Source: Mycolicibacterium tusciae JS617 (GTDB lineage Bacteria; Actinomycetota; Actinomycetes; Mycobacteriales; Mycobacteriaceae). Taken from it: 64,000 bases of DNA. Below, piece after piece: positions 8,862 to 18,065 of the stretch (position 1 is the stretch's first letter; each line of letters starts with the position of its first letter). The notes beneath the pieces were generated by a model. It made no database searches, had not been told where the DNA came from, and saw only the letters and a program-made list of their open reading frames with translations. The stretch lies in NCBI RefSeq assembly GCF_000243415.2, contig NZ_KI912270.1:2294001-2358000 (forward strand), written 5' to 3'. A program made the position numbers and the translations under genes.

Positions 8862-10025
8862 TCACCTCCCGTACGACGGCATCTTGTGACCGCGCTGGGC
8901 GATCACGTCGCGAAGGACTTCGTTGGTGCCACCGCCGAACCGCATGAGCGGCGACACCCGGTAGAGGCGCTCGAAGAATCCGGCGAGCGGTGCGCCGGCG
9001 CTGCGGTGGGCCCGCAGGCCGTCAGGCCCGAGGAGGTCGAGCGCGAGGTCGGCGATTCGCTGCCGCAACTCGCTGGTGAAGATCTTCTCGACGCTGACCT
9101 CCACGGATGGGATGCGACCGCTGTCGAGCATCGAGGCTGCTTCCAGACCCATCAATCTGGCGACCTCGACGTCGGCCTCGGCCTGCGCGAGCCGCCGCGC
9201 GAACGCTGGATCCGGGTGTGGAGCCAGCACGGTCAGCTCGTCGAGCGCGCGACGCAGGTCGCCCACGTTGATCAATGCGCCGCGCTCCAGATCCAGCGCG
9301 CCGGTGATGTAGGTCCAGCCCATGTCGAGCTCGCCGATCAGATTGGTGACCGGTACGCGCACGTCGCGGAAAAACGTCTCGTTGGTGCGATAGCCCGACC
9401 ATGCGTACAGCGGGTGTATCTCGATGCCCGGGCTGTCGATGGGGACCACGATCACCGAGATTCCGCGGTGTCGCGGTGCGTCCGGGTCGGTGCGCACACA
9501 CAACCACTCGTGGGTAGACCGCTGGGCCCCGCTGTTCCAGATCTTGGACCCATTGATCACCCATTCCGCATCATCTCCTGAGCCCTCGCGCACGGCACGG
9601 GTGCGCAGGCTGGCCAGGTCGGTGCCGGCGTTGGGCTCGGAGTAGCCGAGCGCGAAGACGATCTCACCCCTCGCGACGCCGGGCAGGAATTCCTTCTTGT
9701 TCTGCTCGGTACCGTGCCGCATGATCATCGGCGCCACCGACGTCACGGTGAGATCGGGTCCGGGCACACCGACGTACTCGAACTCGCTCATCAGCAGGTG
9801 CTGGTGCATGGCGGTGAGGCCGAGGCCGCCGTACTCCTTCGGCCAGTTCAGGCCGAACCAGCCCTTCTCGCCGATCTTGCGGCGAAACGCTGTCAGCTCA
9901 CCGCCCTGGTGTTCGAGTCCGTGCTCGGCCATCTCAGCCCGTAGCGCGGCGGTGACATTCTCGTCGAGGAACTGCCGCACTTCGGCCATCCAGGCTCGCT
10001 GCTCGTCGTCGAGCTCGAAGTCCAC
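8862..10025 (-). CDS. acyl-CoA dehydrogenase, long FadE subunit (FadE29-like), first gene of operon
   Basis: From GTG 10025 the product is 387 residues, the same length as remembered FadE29, starting VDFELDDEQRAWMAEVRQFL. The segments GYSEPNAGTDLASLRTRA (FAD/substrate loop), RFGGGTNEVLRD (C-terminal loop) and an ordinary dehydrogenase fold are clear. It probably pairs with the next gene product to desaturate a steroid CoA ester. An ATG at 10112 gives a 416-residue form with an atypical 29-residue leader; I prefer 10025 because TAGTGT lies seven bases upstream, fitting a leaderless start. Confidence 0.85.
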   Translation of the reverse strand: MDFELDDEQRAWMAEVRQFLDENVTAALRAEMAEHGLEHQGGELTAFRRKIGEKGWFGLNWPKEYGGLGLTAMHQHLLMSEFEYVGVPGPDLTVTSVAPMIMRHGTEQNKKEFLPGVARGEIVFALGYSEPNAGTDLASLRTRAVREGSGDDAEWVINGSKIWNSGAQRSTHEWLCVRTDPDAPRHRGISVIVVPIDSPGIEIHPLYAWSGYRTNETFFRDVRVPVTNLIGELDMGWTYITGALDLERGALINVGDLRRALDELTVLAPHPDPAFARRLAQAEADVEVARLMGLEAASMLDSGRIPSVEVSVEKIFTSELRQRIADLALDLLGPDGLRAHRSAGAPLAGFFERLYRVSPLMRFGGGTNEVLRDVIAQRGHKMPSYGR

Positions 10026-10032
10026 GAAGGCG

Positions 10033-10038
10033 ACACTA
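10033..10038 (-). promoter_or_regulatory. candidate leaderless -10 element
   Basis: TAGTGT on the minus strand fits TANNNT and ends seven bases before GTG 10025 of the first fadE gene. No ribosome-binding site is visible there, which agrees with leaderless translation. Confidence 0.35.
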
Positions 10039-10141
10039 TCGAGAAAGTGTTCACCCGGCGGGCGAACGCCGGAGCGTGACTCGCGCGTGTCCGACAGCGC
10101 TTTCCGAGCCATGTGGGAACGGATCGAGGTCCTCTTTGCAG

Positions 10142-10211
10142 TCCTATGCTCGAGATTGAACCTATGGCTGTGATCGGCGCAACGACCCTGAGTTCAATCT
10201 CGACTGTAGGA
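10142..10211. promoter_or_regulatory. pair of inverted 20-bp sites between the fadE operon and the kinase gene
   Basis: TCGAGATTGAAC (10150-10161) and its perfect complement (10192-10203) are separated by 30 bases. The repeat extends outward through TCCTA/TAGGA, giving two inverted copies of TCCTA-N3-TCGAGATTGAAC that match at 17 of 20 positions. It lies upstream of the leftward degradation operon and of the rightward kinase gene, so it may be a two-site operator for an unidentified regulator. Confidence 0.6.
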
Positions 10212-10360
10212 CGTGCAGGCGGCAGTGCCGACCGCTGCCGTCAGGGCGACCAACGCGTCAATGTGCGCGAAAACGCCCTGATCGGTCATCTCGGTCCACC
10301 GAAAACGCTCGTGATCGGCATAGTTCGTCCCATGCGGGTCCTGGTTTGTAGTCTTCGGGG

Positions 10361-12160
10361 ATGCCATTCGACGACGGCGAGGTCTTCGCCGGCTACGTGA
10401 TCCAGCGGTTGCTGGGCACCGGTGGCTCGGGTGAGGTCTACCTCGCCCAACATCCGCGCTTGCCTCGTCAGGACGCGCTCAAGATCTTGTCACTGGACTC
10501 GACGGCCGATGAGGAGTTCCGGGCGCGATTCAACCGCGAGGCCGAATTGGCGGCGACGTTGTGGCACCCCCACATCGTCGGCGTCCTTGATCGTGGCGAA
10601 TTCAACGGTCGTCTGTGGATCTCGATGGACTATGTGGACGGCACCGACGCGGGACGATTGATTCGTGAGACCTACCCCGGCGGGATGCCGGAACAAGACG
10701 TGTGGGAGATCGTGGCAGCGGTGGCCGATGCGCTCGACTTCGGTCATGAGCGCCAGTTGCTCCATCGTGACGTCAAACCCGAGAACATCCTCGTCACTGC
10801 CTCCGATGGCCACCGGCGCCGGGTGTTGTTGACCGACTTCGGGATCGCCCGCAGGATCGATGACGCCAGCAACCTCACCAACACCAACATCGCCTTGGGC
10901 ACCATCAACTACGTGGCCCCCGAGCAGCTGCTGGGCAAGGCGATGGACGGCCGGGCGGATCAATACGCCTTGGCTGCCACGACCTTTCACCTGCTGACCG
11001 GCTCGCCGGTGTTTGAAGACTCGAACCCCGCCGTCATCATCAGCCACCATCTGGGTACGTTGCCGCCGCGGATATCGGACCGTCGACCCGAGCTCGCACA
11101 CCTCGACGCGGTGCTGACGAGGGCGCTCGCCAAAGACCCGACCGAGCGCTTCGACACGTGCATGGACTTCGTCCGGGCCCTCATGCAGCAGAATCCACGC
11201 CCGCAGGCGGGCCCACTAACGGCGGAGTTGCCCACCACCGAGGGCGTCGGCGGCGCCGGTCGTCCGAACACGCAGCGTCTGCAACGTCTCGCCGTTCACG
11301 GCACCGCACGGGGCGTGCAGCGCCGCGCACTGGGCACCCAAGATGCAATCGGGGTCTTGTCATTTCATCTGGTGCCGTACGAACCCATTGCCGGACGGGA
11401 TGCTCCGGTCCCGGTCGAGATTCAGACTCAGCTCGTCAAGGATCAGCTCGCGGACGGAGATGAGGTCGAGGTCAGCGGGACCTGGGACGGCGACAGTCTC
11501 GACGCGGACACGATCGTGAACATCTCGGCCGGAGTCAAGCCACCACGGCGGCGGCCCAAGACCCCAGCTGAACAGCCACGTCACGAAGCCCCGGCCAAGG
11601 CGCGCCGACGCAAATGGATCCCGATCGCAGCAGTTCTCGCCGTGATCGCTGTCGCGGCGGCAGCCGTTCTGTACTTCACCGGCGCACTCGGGGTCTCGAC
11701 CGGTCCCGGACCGATCGTCGACCCCGCAAGCGCGACCGTGTTCTCCCCTGGCGGCACACCGGACAACCCGCAAGATGCCGGCAAGGCGATCGACGGCGAC
11801 CCGGACACCGCATGGAAGACGGTCACCTATCGCGACGCCGACCCGTTCCCGACGTTCATCGAGGGCCAGGGTTTGATGCTGCACCTGTCCGAGCCGACGG
11901 CGCTGAGCGCCGTCACCGTCGACATCTCCAGCACGGGAACGGAAGTGCAGATCCGCTCATCGCCGACCGAGAAGCCCGCGACGTTGTCCGACACCACCGA
12001 ACTGGCTCCCACTGCGACGCTGCAGCCCGGACAGAACCGCATCGAAGTGCACGACTCAGCCAAGACATCCAATGTGCTGGTGTGGATCTCCAAACTGGGC
12101 ACGACCGACGGCAAGAGCCGCACGGAAATCTCGGAGGTCACGCTGCAGGCAGCGGGCTGA
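10361..12160 (+). CDS. transmembrane Ser/Thr protein kinase with discoidin-like sensor domain
   Basis: A 599-residue Pkn-type receptor kinase. The cytoplasmic kinase domain (about 10-275) has the glycine loop GTGGSGEVYL (19-28), Lys41, the catalytic HRDVKPEN (Asp137) and DFG (159-161). A second small beta-rich domain (about 310-390, possibly OB-like) precedes a single membrane span (about 419-440). The extracellular end (about 450-595) contains an AIDGDPDTAWKT-type motif and beta strands resembling F5/8 discoidin ligand-binding domains. The signal it senses is unknown. Start ATG 10361; the thioesterase gene follows after seven bases and is probably co-transcribed. Confidence 0.88.
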   Translation: MPFDDGEVFAGYVIQRLLGTGGSGEVYLAQHPRLPRQDALKILSLDSTADEEFRARFNREAELAATLWHPHIVGVLDRGEFNGRLWISMDYVDGTDAGRLIRETYPGGMPEQDVWEIVAAVADALDFGHERQLLHRDVKPENILVTASDGHRRRVLLTDFGIARRIDDASNLTNTNIALGTINYVAPEQLLGKAMDGRADQYALAATTFHLLTGSPVFEDSNPAVIISHHLGTLPPRISDRRPELAHLDAVLTRALAKDPTERFDTCMDFVRALMQQNPRPQAGPLTAELPTTEGVGGAGRPNTQRLQRLAVHGTARGVQRRALGTQDAIGVLSFHLVPYEPIAGRDAPVPVEIQTQLVKDQLADGDEVEVSGTWDGDSLDADTIVNISAGVKPPRRRPKTPAEQPRHEAPAKARRRKWIPIAAVLAVIAVAAAAVLYFTGALGVSTGPGPIVDPASATVFSPGGTPDNPQDAGKAIDGDPDTAWKTVTYRDADPFPTFIEGQGLMLHLSEPTALSAVTVDISSTGTEVQIRSSPTEKPATLSDTTELAPTATLQPGQNRIEVHDSAKTSNVLVWISKLGTTDGKSRTEISEVTLQAAG

Positions 12161-12167
12161 GCAAGTG

Positions 12168-12923
12168 ATGCCGAACAACGATGTCGACCGACGGCTGACC
12201 CCGAAGCCGTCAGCCGGCTATGTCTACCAGACCTCCTGGCCCGTCCCGACCGGTGACATCGGCGGTCAGCTGCAGCTGCGCCTCGATGGGGTGGCTCGGT
12301 ACATCCAGGAGGTCGGCGCCGAGAATCTGCTCGACGCAGGTGAAGCCGAGGAACATCCGCATTGGCTGGTCCAACGCACGGTGATCGACGTCATCGAACC
12401 GATCGAGTGGCCCAACGAGGTGTCGTTCAGCCGGTGGTGCTCCGCGCTGTCGACGCGGTGGTGCACCATGCGTGTCGACCTGGTCGGCAACGACGGCGGC
12501 CGCGTCGAAACCGAGGGTTTCTGGATCGCGATCAACGAACGGACCCTGACACCGCAGCGGGTCTCCGACAGCCTCATCGAGAAATTCGCCAGCACCACCG
12601 AGGAACACCGACTCAAGTGGCGACCGTGGCTGACCAACCCGGACGATTTCGACGTCGCTACGCCATTCGCATTGCGCCGCACCGACATCGATGTGTTCGA
12701 ACACGTCACCAACACCGCCTACTGGCACGCCATTCACGAAGTCATGGCCGAAGTGCCCGACGTGTGCCGGCCCCCGTATCGCGCGGTCGTCGAATACCGC
12801 CGACCGATTCAATACGGCGAAGACGTCACGCTGCGGTGGGCCCGCCGCGACAACGACGTGAACATCGCCATCGCCGTGGGCGACGAAGTCCGCGCCGCGG
12901 CACTGCTCCGAAGGCTGCGCTGA
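12168..12923 (+). CDS. acyl-ACP thioesterase-like double hot-dog protein
   Basis: A 251-residue protein with two tandem hot-dog domains as in FatA-type thioesterases. The N half has YVYQTSWPVPTGDIGGQLQLRLDGVARYIQ, and the C half has RRTDIDVFEHVTNTAYW, the N-x2-Y/H region of 4-hydroxybenzoyl-CoA thioesterase-like folds. It is likely to hydrolyse acyl-CoA or acyl-ACP. Seven bases separate it from the kinase stop. Confidence 0.8.
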   Translation: MPNNDVDRRLTPKPSAGYVYQTSWPVPTGDIGGQLQLRLDGVARYIQEVGAENLLDAGEAEEHPHWLVQRTVIDVIEPIEWPNEVSFSRWCSALSTRWCTMRVDLVGNDGGRVETEGFWIAINERTLTPQRVSDSLIEKFASTTEEHRLKWRPWLTNPDDFDVATPFALRRTDIDVFEHVTNTAYWHAIHEVMAEVPDVCRPPYRAVVEYRRPIQYGEDVTLRWARRDNDVNIAIAVGDEVRAAALLRRLR

Positions 12924-13009
12924 GTGTCGTCGGCCGGCGGTCTCCGTCAAAGACATCTCCGCGGCTGAAATGGCGGCAGACCGGCCGGTGCAGTGTCAAG
13001 GTAGGACCC

Positions 13010-13393
13010 ATGCAGCGACGAAATCTCGGAGTTCCGTTCGCGGTTGCCGCTGCAGCCATCTGCTTCACGGCGGCGCCAGCGGCTGGGGCTGACGAGTGCA
13101 GCGTCATCATGCCCACGACTGATCGGCTGGGGGCGGTATTCAGCGCGATTTCCTCCTCCGGACCACCGCCGTACGTCGCCGGCCAGATTCGACAGGCTTT
13201 AGCTCCGCTGTATGGCCTGAGAAGTCCGGCCGCCATCGACCTCCGGATCCGGTCGGACATGGTGGCGAGTCAGGTCGACAACAGTGACCCCTATCGGCCG
13301 GCCCGCCCAGAACTCTTCGCAAGCGACTTCGCCAAGGCGACACAATTGCTGGCCGCGGCGCGCGAATACTGCGCGCCCCAACCGGGCGGTTAA
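13010..13393 (+). CDS. small secreted protein of unknown function
   Basis: A 127-residue protein with a clear signal peptide (MQRRN, a hydrophobic run of about 20 residues, then APAAGA with cleavage near residue 27). The mature part holds two cysteines (in DECS and REYCAP) and helical segments but no domain I recognise. AAGGTAGG precedes ATG 13010. Its stop overlaps the end of the convergent secreted-protein gene by four bases. Confidence 0.7.
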   Translation: MQRRNLGVPFAVAAAAICFTAAPAAGADECSVIMPTTDRLGAVFSAISSSGPPPYVAGQIRQALAPLYGLRSPAAIDLRIRSDMVASQVDNSDPYRPARPELFASDFAKATQLLAAAREYCAPQPGG

Positions 13394-14160
13394 CTCCCGG
13401 GACCCCAGACTCGGACGGATAGACGTTCTGCGCCAGGCCAGATGGCGGCCGCGGCCGGTGATGCGCAGAAGGCCGCCTCTGCCTGGCGGATCGTCATGCC
13501 GACCGCATGAAGACCGTCTTCCTGGTGGGCGCGGCAGATCACGGTCAAGGCCTGGTGAGTCGCCGGATCGACTTCCTGAGCTTCGATGGTCAACACCACA
13601 ACGAGCGTGTACCCGGCCCCCGTCGGAAGATAGAAGGTGAGATCTCGGCTGACCAGACCGCCACCGTTGACCACGAGGTAGCCGTCACCGCTGGGATAGG
13701 CGGCCTGCCCTACCATCTGCGTGCGTTCGTAGTGGAGGCGGTCACCCGGCGCACGCCACGTCGCGAACCGGGTATTTGGGCTGCCGTTGAACAGGTTTCG
13801 TGCGATCGGGATGATCAGTTCCTCTCGGCCGTCGGCGTCGACGTCTTGTAGCCCGACACCCGCTGGGCTCGACGGCTCCAACAGCTCATCGATCGTTTGC
13901 ACCACCTCACCCGCCGCGTCGGTCACGGTGACCTTCACCGCCCTCGGCTCCGGCAAGTCGGGCACGGACCAATACGTGACCGCAAAATCGAGCGCACTCG
14001 AACGCAGGGAGCAGTCGACGTGCGGCGACGTGGCCTCGGGGCTGATGACCGGGATCACCTGTGGGCACGGCGGCAGCGCGGTGTCCGCGGAGGCAACGGG
14101 CCACACGATGCCGACCGTCGCGATCCCCACGACGCCGGCCAGTAGCGACAACGGCTTCAT
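13390..14160 (-). CDS. secreted protein with FG-GAP/EF-like repeat segment
   Basis: A 256-residue protein with an N-terminal signal peptide (cleavage near ASA-DTA, residue 26). The middle contains LQDVDADGREELIIP, the Asp-rich loop typical of VCBS/FG-GAP repeats that bind calcium. No enzyme motif is seen. It lies ten bases downstream of the mce-associated gene and may be the last cistron of the mce operon, although a different role is possible. Confidence 0.7.
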   Translation of the reverse strand: MKPLSLLAGVVGIATVGIVWPVASADTALPPCPQVIPVISPEATSPHVDCSLRSSALDFAVTYWSVPDLPEPRAVKVTVTDAAGEVVQTIDELLEPSSPAGVGLQDVDADGREELIIPIARNLFNGSPNTRFATWRAPGDRLHYERTQMVGQAAYPSGDGYLVVNGGGLVSRDLTFYLPTGAGYTLVVVLTIEAQEVDPATHQALTVICRAHQEDGLHAVGMTIRQAEAAFCASPAAAAIWPGAERLSVRVWGPGS

Positions 14161-14170
14161 GGATACGCGC

Positions 14171-14854
14171 CTACCGCCGCGGTGTCGGCTTGGTGGGCGG
14201 TGCAGGAGCCGCAGGAAGCGCCGGGATCTGTTGCTCTACAGGCGGGTTGGTGCCTGTTTTGGGACCGATGTCGGAGACCTGCCAGGTGTCGCCCACCTTG
14301 TGCACGGTGACCTGCAGCAGGATGATCGATACCTTGGGCGTCGGGTTCTGCAGATTACGGGTGGTCTGGTGGGCCGACACCACCACCTGATAGGAACCGT
14401 CCGGCTGAGCGACGGGATCCGTGGCCAACACTTCACCGGTCGAGCTGACCTGCGCCTCCAGCATGACGGCTTTGAGAAGCTCGGATGCATCGACGTACTT
14501 GTCTTTGAGTTGTTGCGACACACCGTCTTCGACGGCGTGGAAGAAGGCGTCCGGATCTTCGAAGGTGTAGTCCAGCGACTTGAGCGCGTAGTCCCTGGCG
14601 AGCTGTGCCGCGGCGTCGCGATCGGCCTGTCTCTGGCCCAGCTGCTCAAGCTCGAGGTTCACCTGGTGGTACTTGACGAACCCGAACACGCCGCCACCGA
14701 ATAGCGCCGCCGCCAGAACCGCGGCAACCCACGGCCAGGGCCTCTTGGACCAGACCCGCGGATTGCCGGACGGGCCTGGCGGTTCATCGGTGGTGTCGAG
14801 CGAGTCCTCGGTCTCGTCTCCTGCTTCGTCGGCGTTGACGTTCGAATCGGTCAT
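14171..14854 (-). CDS. mce-associated membrane protein (Mas type)
   Basis: A 227-residue protein with an acidic N-terminal cytoplasmic tail, one membrane span (WPWVAAVLAAALFGGGVFGF, about 51-70) and an extracytoplasmic NTF2-like domain with conserved wording (RDYALKSLDYTFEDPDAFFHAVEDGVS). Such proteins are encoded at the 3' end of mce operons and stabilise the importer. ATG 14854 follows an AAGGA site; the longer frame from 14893 overlaps mceF and is less likely. Confidence 0.85.
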   Translation of the reverse strand: MTDSNVNADEAGDETEDSLDTTDEPPGPSGNPRVWSKRPWPWVAAVLAAALFGGGVFGFVKYHQVNLELEQLGQRQADRDAAAQLARDYALKSLDYTFEDPDAFFHAVEDGVSQQLKDKYVDASELLKAVMLEAQVSSTGEVLATDPVAQPDGSYQVVVSAHQTTRNLQNPTPKVSIILLQVTVHKVGDTWQVSDIGPKTGTNPPVEQQIPALPAAPAPPTKPTPRR

Positions 14855-14877
14855 ACCAGTTTCCTTCTCCCGTCGCT

Positions 14878-15846
14878 TCACGGATGGTGCCATTCGGGAA
14901 CGTTGAGTTGAACCCGCACGCCACCAGTGTCGTTGAACGTCGATTCCCAGAAGTCGAGCCAGTGCCCGGCGTCTATCTTGACGTCGTGCAGCGGTGCGAG
15001 CGCCGGTTGCAGGACGGTGGCAAACGAGCCCAGTGGACCGGCCAGCATGTCGAGGTATTCACCCAGTTTCGCGATCATTACCGTGACCGCATCACCGGGT
15101 CCGATCGCGCCCACCCCGGCGTACGAAATGTTTTCGATTTCGTGAATCAGCTTCAAGAATGCGGTCACTGAGCGTGGCAGCTGACTGCCCGTCTCGCTTA
15201 TCACTTGGCCGGCGTTGACGTCGCCCATGTTGGTGGTCAGGGTGGAAACATTGTTGAGCAGAGTGGCCAGGAGTGCCTTGTCATCCTGGATCACCTCGGC
15301 GGTCAACCCGGCAGTGGTCGCCAGGGAGTCGATGGTTTCGTCGTTGCCGGTGAACACTGCGGACACATCGTTGATGATGGCGTGTATCTGGTCGAGATCC
15401 AGCACCGTGAACAAGATATTGATCTTGGCGAGCAGGTCACTGGCGGTGACGATCGGGGCGACCCGATCCGCGGGAATCAGTGCGCCGTCGGTGAAGTACG
15501 GCGGCGCAATCAGCTCCGGTTTGAAGTCGATGTATTGTTCGCCTGCGGCGGAGAGATTTTCGATGCTGATCGGGCTGTCGGCGGGAACCGGATGTGCGCG
15601 GTCGACCTCGATCGACACGGCCAACCCGGAGTTGGTGGTCTGGATAGCTGACACCCGACCCACCTTGATGCCGCGCATCGTCACGTCCGACGTAGGCATC
15701 AGGCCGCCGGAAGCATTGAGCAGGAGGGTGAGTCGGGTAACCTGCTTGGTCGGACTCATGTCGAGCACACCAAAGGACATGTAGGCGGCTCCCAGTAGCG
15801 TCATCACCGCAAGGATGATCAGCGTGGTGCGGGCATTGAATTTCAT
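14878..15846 (-). CDS. mceF: MceF, MCE-domain substrate-binding protein
   Basis: A 322-residue protein with an N-terminal membrane anchor (about 8-30) and one MCE (MlaD-like) domain: TSDVTMRGIKVGRVSAIQ, then AGEQYIDFKPE. A helical region follows. It is shorter than many MceF proteins, which often carry long low-complexity tails. It probably forms part of the hexameric MCE tunnel that carries lipid or sterol across the envelope. Its ATG overlaps the mceE stop as ATGA. Confidence 0.9.
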   Translation of the reverse strand: MKFNARTTLIILAVMTLLGAAYMSFGVLDMSPTKQVTRLTLLLNASGGLMPTSDVTMRGIKVGRVSAIQTTNSGLAVSIEVDRAHPVPADSPISIENLSAAGEQYIDFKPELIAPPYFTDGALIPADRVAPIVTASDLLAKINILFTVLDLDQIHAIINDVSAVFTGNDETIDSLATTAGLTAEVIQDDKALLATLLNNVSTLTTNMGDVNAGQVISETGSQLPRSVTAFLKLIHEIENISYAGVGAIGPGDAVTVMIAKLGEYLDMLAGPLGSFATVLQPALAPLHDVKIDAGHWLDFWESTFNDTGGVRVQLNVPEWHHP

Positions 15847-16904
15847 GGCGGCAGCAGGCCCATCGTTTGCATCGCTTCGACCGCCGCGTCGGTCTTGTCC
15901 GCGGGATCCACACCCTCGCGTCCGGTCGGTGGGTGAAGTTCGGTGATCGTGAACTTCGGTCCCCCGTTTCGGAAGAACCCGAGAAGCTTGTAGCGCAGGA
16001 ATGCGACGAACTTGTCGGCGAGCACCGGAATGGTGGTGTCGACGGTCGCCATCGTTCCCACCATCGGCGTGAGGTAGGAGAGGATCTGAATCAGATCGCC
16101 CGCGACCGGGTTGATCAATTCGCCGTTGAGAGCGCCGATGTCCTGAGAGCCGTTTACCACGTCGAGAATTGCCAGTGTGATCGCCGACAGACCTTCGAGC
16201 TTCGCGGGGCCCTCGCTGATCAACCGGTTGAACACAGTGGTGTTCGCTGCCATCGCGGTGGTGATGTTCTCCATGCTCGAGAGCATGGAGTTGACGGTGT
16301 CCTGGTTGACCGCAAGGTCGTTGAGTACGCCGGCGACGGTGTGCTGCATCCGGGTCAGTTCGGCGGGGTCGTCGGGGAACGCTTTATTGACCTCGACCAC
16401 GGTGGTTTGCATGGTGCCCATCGCGCCGCCGCCGACCAGGTTCGACATCGATCGCAACAGGTCTTCGACGTTGTCGGGTGGGGCGGTGTTGCGCAGCGCA
16501 ATGGTGTCGCCGTCGCGCAAGGTTGCCGCCGACCGATTCTCCGGTGACAGCAGCGCGATATAGATGTCGCCGAGCGGCGTAGCCTGGCGAAGTTCAGCGC
16601 GGGTGTTGTCGGAAAGTGTGGTACTGCCGGCTATTTCGACGTACGCGACCGCAGTATCCCCGTCGAGCTGGACGTGGTCGAGCACGCCGACCTGTACGCC
16701 GCCGGAGTCGACCTTGGCTCGGGCGGGCAGATTGAGCACGCTGGAGAATTCGATCTTTATGTTGTACGCATCGTGCGGGGTAAAGGCGCCCGGCACCGGC
16801 AGCCGTGTGGGATCCAGCGAGCATGCCGCCGTGGCGCTGATTGCCACTACGGCCATTCCTGAGGCCAGCAACAGGCGGACGGCACGCATCGATCGTCGGG
16901 TCAT
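15843..16904 (-). CDS. mceE: MceE, MCE-family lipoprotein
   Basis: A 353-residue MCE protein with a lipoprotein signal: hydrophobic run then SATAAC, with Cys28 as the lipidated residue, the usual feature of the fifth MCE protein (LprK type). The MCE domain includes PARAKVDSGGVQVGVLDHV and RQATPLGDIYIAL. ATG 16904 overlaps the mceD stop as ATGA; a longer upstream frame is a shadow of mceD. Confidence 0.9.
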   Translation of the reverse strand: MTRRSMRAVRLLLASGMAVVAISATAACSLDPTRLPVPGAFTPHDAYNIKIEFSSVLNLPARAKVDSGGVQVGVLDHVQLDGDTAVAYVEIAGSTTLSDNTRAELRQATPLGDIYIALLSPENRSAATLRDGDTIALRNTAPPDNVEDLLRSMSNLVGGGAMGTMQTTVVEVNKAFPDDPAELTRMQHTVAGVLNDLAVNQDTVNSMLSSMENITTAMAANTTVFNRLISEGPAKLEGLSAITLAILDVVNGSQDIGALNGELINPVAGDLIQILSYLTPMVGTMATVDTTIPVLADKFVAFLRYKLLGFFRNGGPKFTITELHPPTGREGVDPADKTDAAVEAMQTMGLLPP

Positions 16905-18064
16905 CCGAACGCGGCCCCCAAGACGAGATCGGTGAGGCCGAGGGTGACGGGATCTGAAGGGTTCCCCGACGCACACGCCGACGCAGCACCGGGAATGTTG
17001 CGCTGCGTCAGCGCCTGACAGATCGCACCGGCCTGTGTCGGAGCCACGGCCACCTGCGGTGGAATGTAGGTGACGTTGTGGGTGCCCCACGCCGGCTCGT
17101 AAATGTCGGCCATCCAGTTGCTGAACTGAGGCCAGGAATTGATCATGGCGAGGATGGCGGGGCTGTGATTGTTCAGCAGGTCCCGCAGCCATGCGACCTG
17201 TCTGTCGGCGGTCCCATACATTCGCGGGCCTAACGGACTCGCGACATCGACGAGGATCGGCAGCAGGTGTGACAGGTGGGCCAGGGCCGCCCCCAAATTG
17301 TCCGACAGGCCTTCGACCAGTTCAGTGGTTTCCGGCAGCGTTCGGATGACCGAGGCGAAGCTGTCCCAGTTCTTGAGGAAGTCCGAGGTGAGGATCTCGC
17401 TGTTCTCGAACAGCTGTCGGTAATCGGCGTCGGCCTTGTACGGGTCGCCGAGCATGGTGACCAGATTGCGCATCGTCTGGTTGAGGCCTGGGCCGGTGCC
17501 TTCGAGCGAACGGCTGGCCGCGCTCAGGCTGTCGTTGATGGCTAGCACGCCTGGCGCATTGGACGGGTCCTGGCCAGGTTGGGATCCGATGATGGTGTCC
17601 GCGAGATTTCCGACGGCAGAGAAGGTTTCGCTGATGCTGACCGGGGTCTTGGTGGAGTTCAGTTTGATGCACCCCGGCCCGGTGAATGTGGGCCCTCCGG
17701 TGTAGGCCTTCGTCAGCTCGATATGCCGATCGGTGACTATCGATTGCGAGTATGTGACCGCGCCGACGTCGGCAGGCAGGTCGAGGTCGGCAGGCACGGT
17801 GAACTGGACCTCGACATGTTCGGGCTTGTTGACAATCGCGCTCGTGGAACCGACTTCAATGCCCAGCAGTGCAACCTTGTTGCCTGGGTAAAGCCCTACC
17901 GCATCGGTGAATTCGGCGCACATCGCCCGCGTGCCACTGACCTTGGTTGTCACAACTTTGGCACCCATGACCGCCGCTGCCGCGACGACGACCACGGCGA
18001 TCGTCGCCGTTGCGATCCCCAATGGGGTACGCAACCTCGCACCGATAGCTGACAGCACCGCCAT
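16901..18064 (-). CDS. mceD: MceD, MCE-domain protein
   Basis: A 387-residue MCE protein: membrane anchor (about 15-38), MCE domain with FTDAVGLYPGNKVALLGIEVG and YSQSIVTDRHIEL, then helical segments and a C-terminal region with cysteines (AICQAL, ASACAS). It is a component of the envelope-spanning MCE assembly. One base separates it from the mceC stop. Confidence 0.9.
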   Translation of the reverse strand: MAVLSAIGARLRTPLGIATATIAVVVVAAAAVMGAKVVTTKVSGTRAMCAEFTDAVGLYPGNKVALLGIEVGSTSAIVNKPEHVEVQFTVPADLDLPADVGAVTYSQSIVTDRHIELTKAYTGGPTFTGPGCIKLNSTKTPVSISETFSAVGNLADTIIGSQPGQDPSNAPGVLAINDSLSAASRSLEGTGPGLNQTMRNLVTMLGDPYKADADYRQLFENSEILTSDFLKNWDSFASVIRTLPETTELVEGLSDNLGAALAHLSHLLPILVDVASPLGPRMYGTADRQVAWLRDLLNNHSPAILAMINSWPQFSNWMADIYEPAWGTHNVTYIPPQVAVAPTQAGAICQALTQRNIPGAASACASGNPSDPVTLGLTDLVLGAAFG

Positions 18065-18065
18065 G

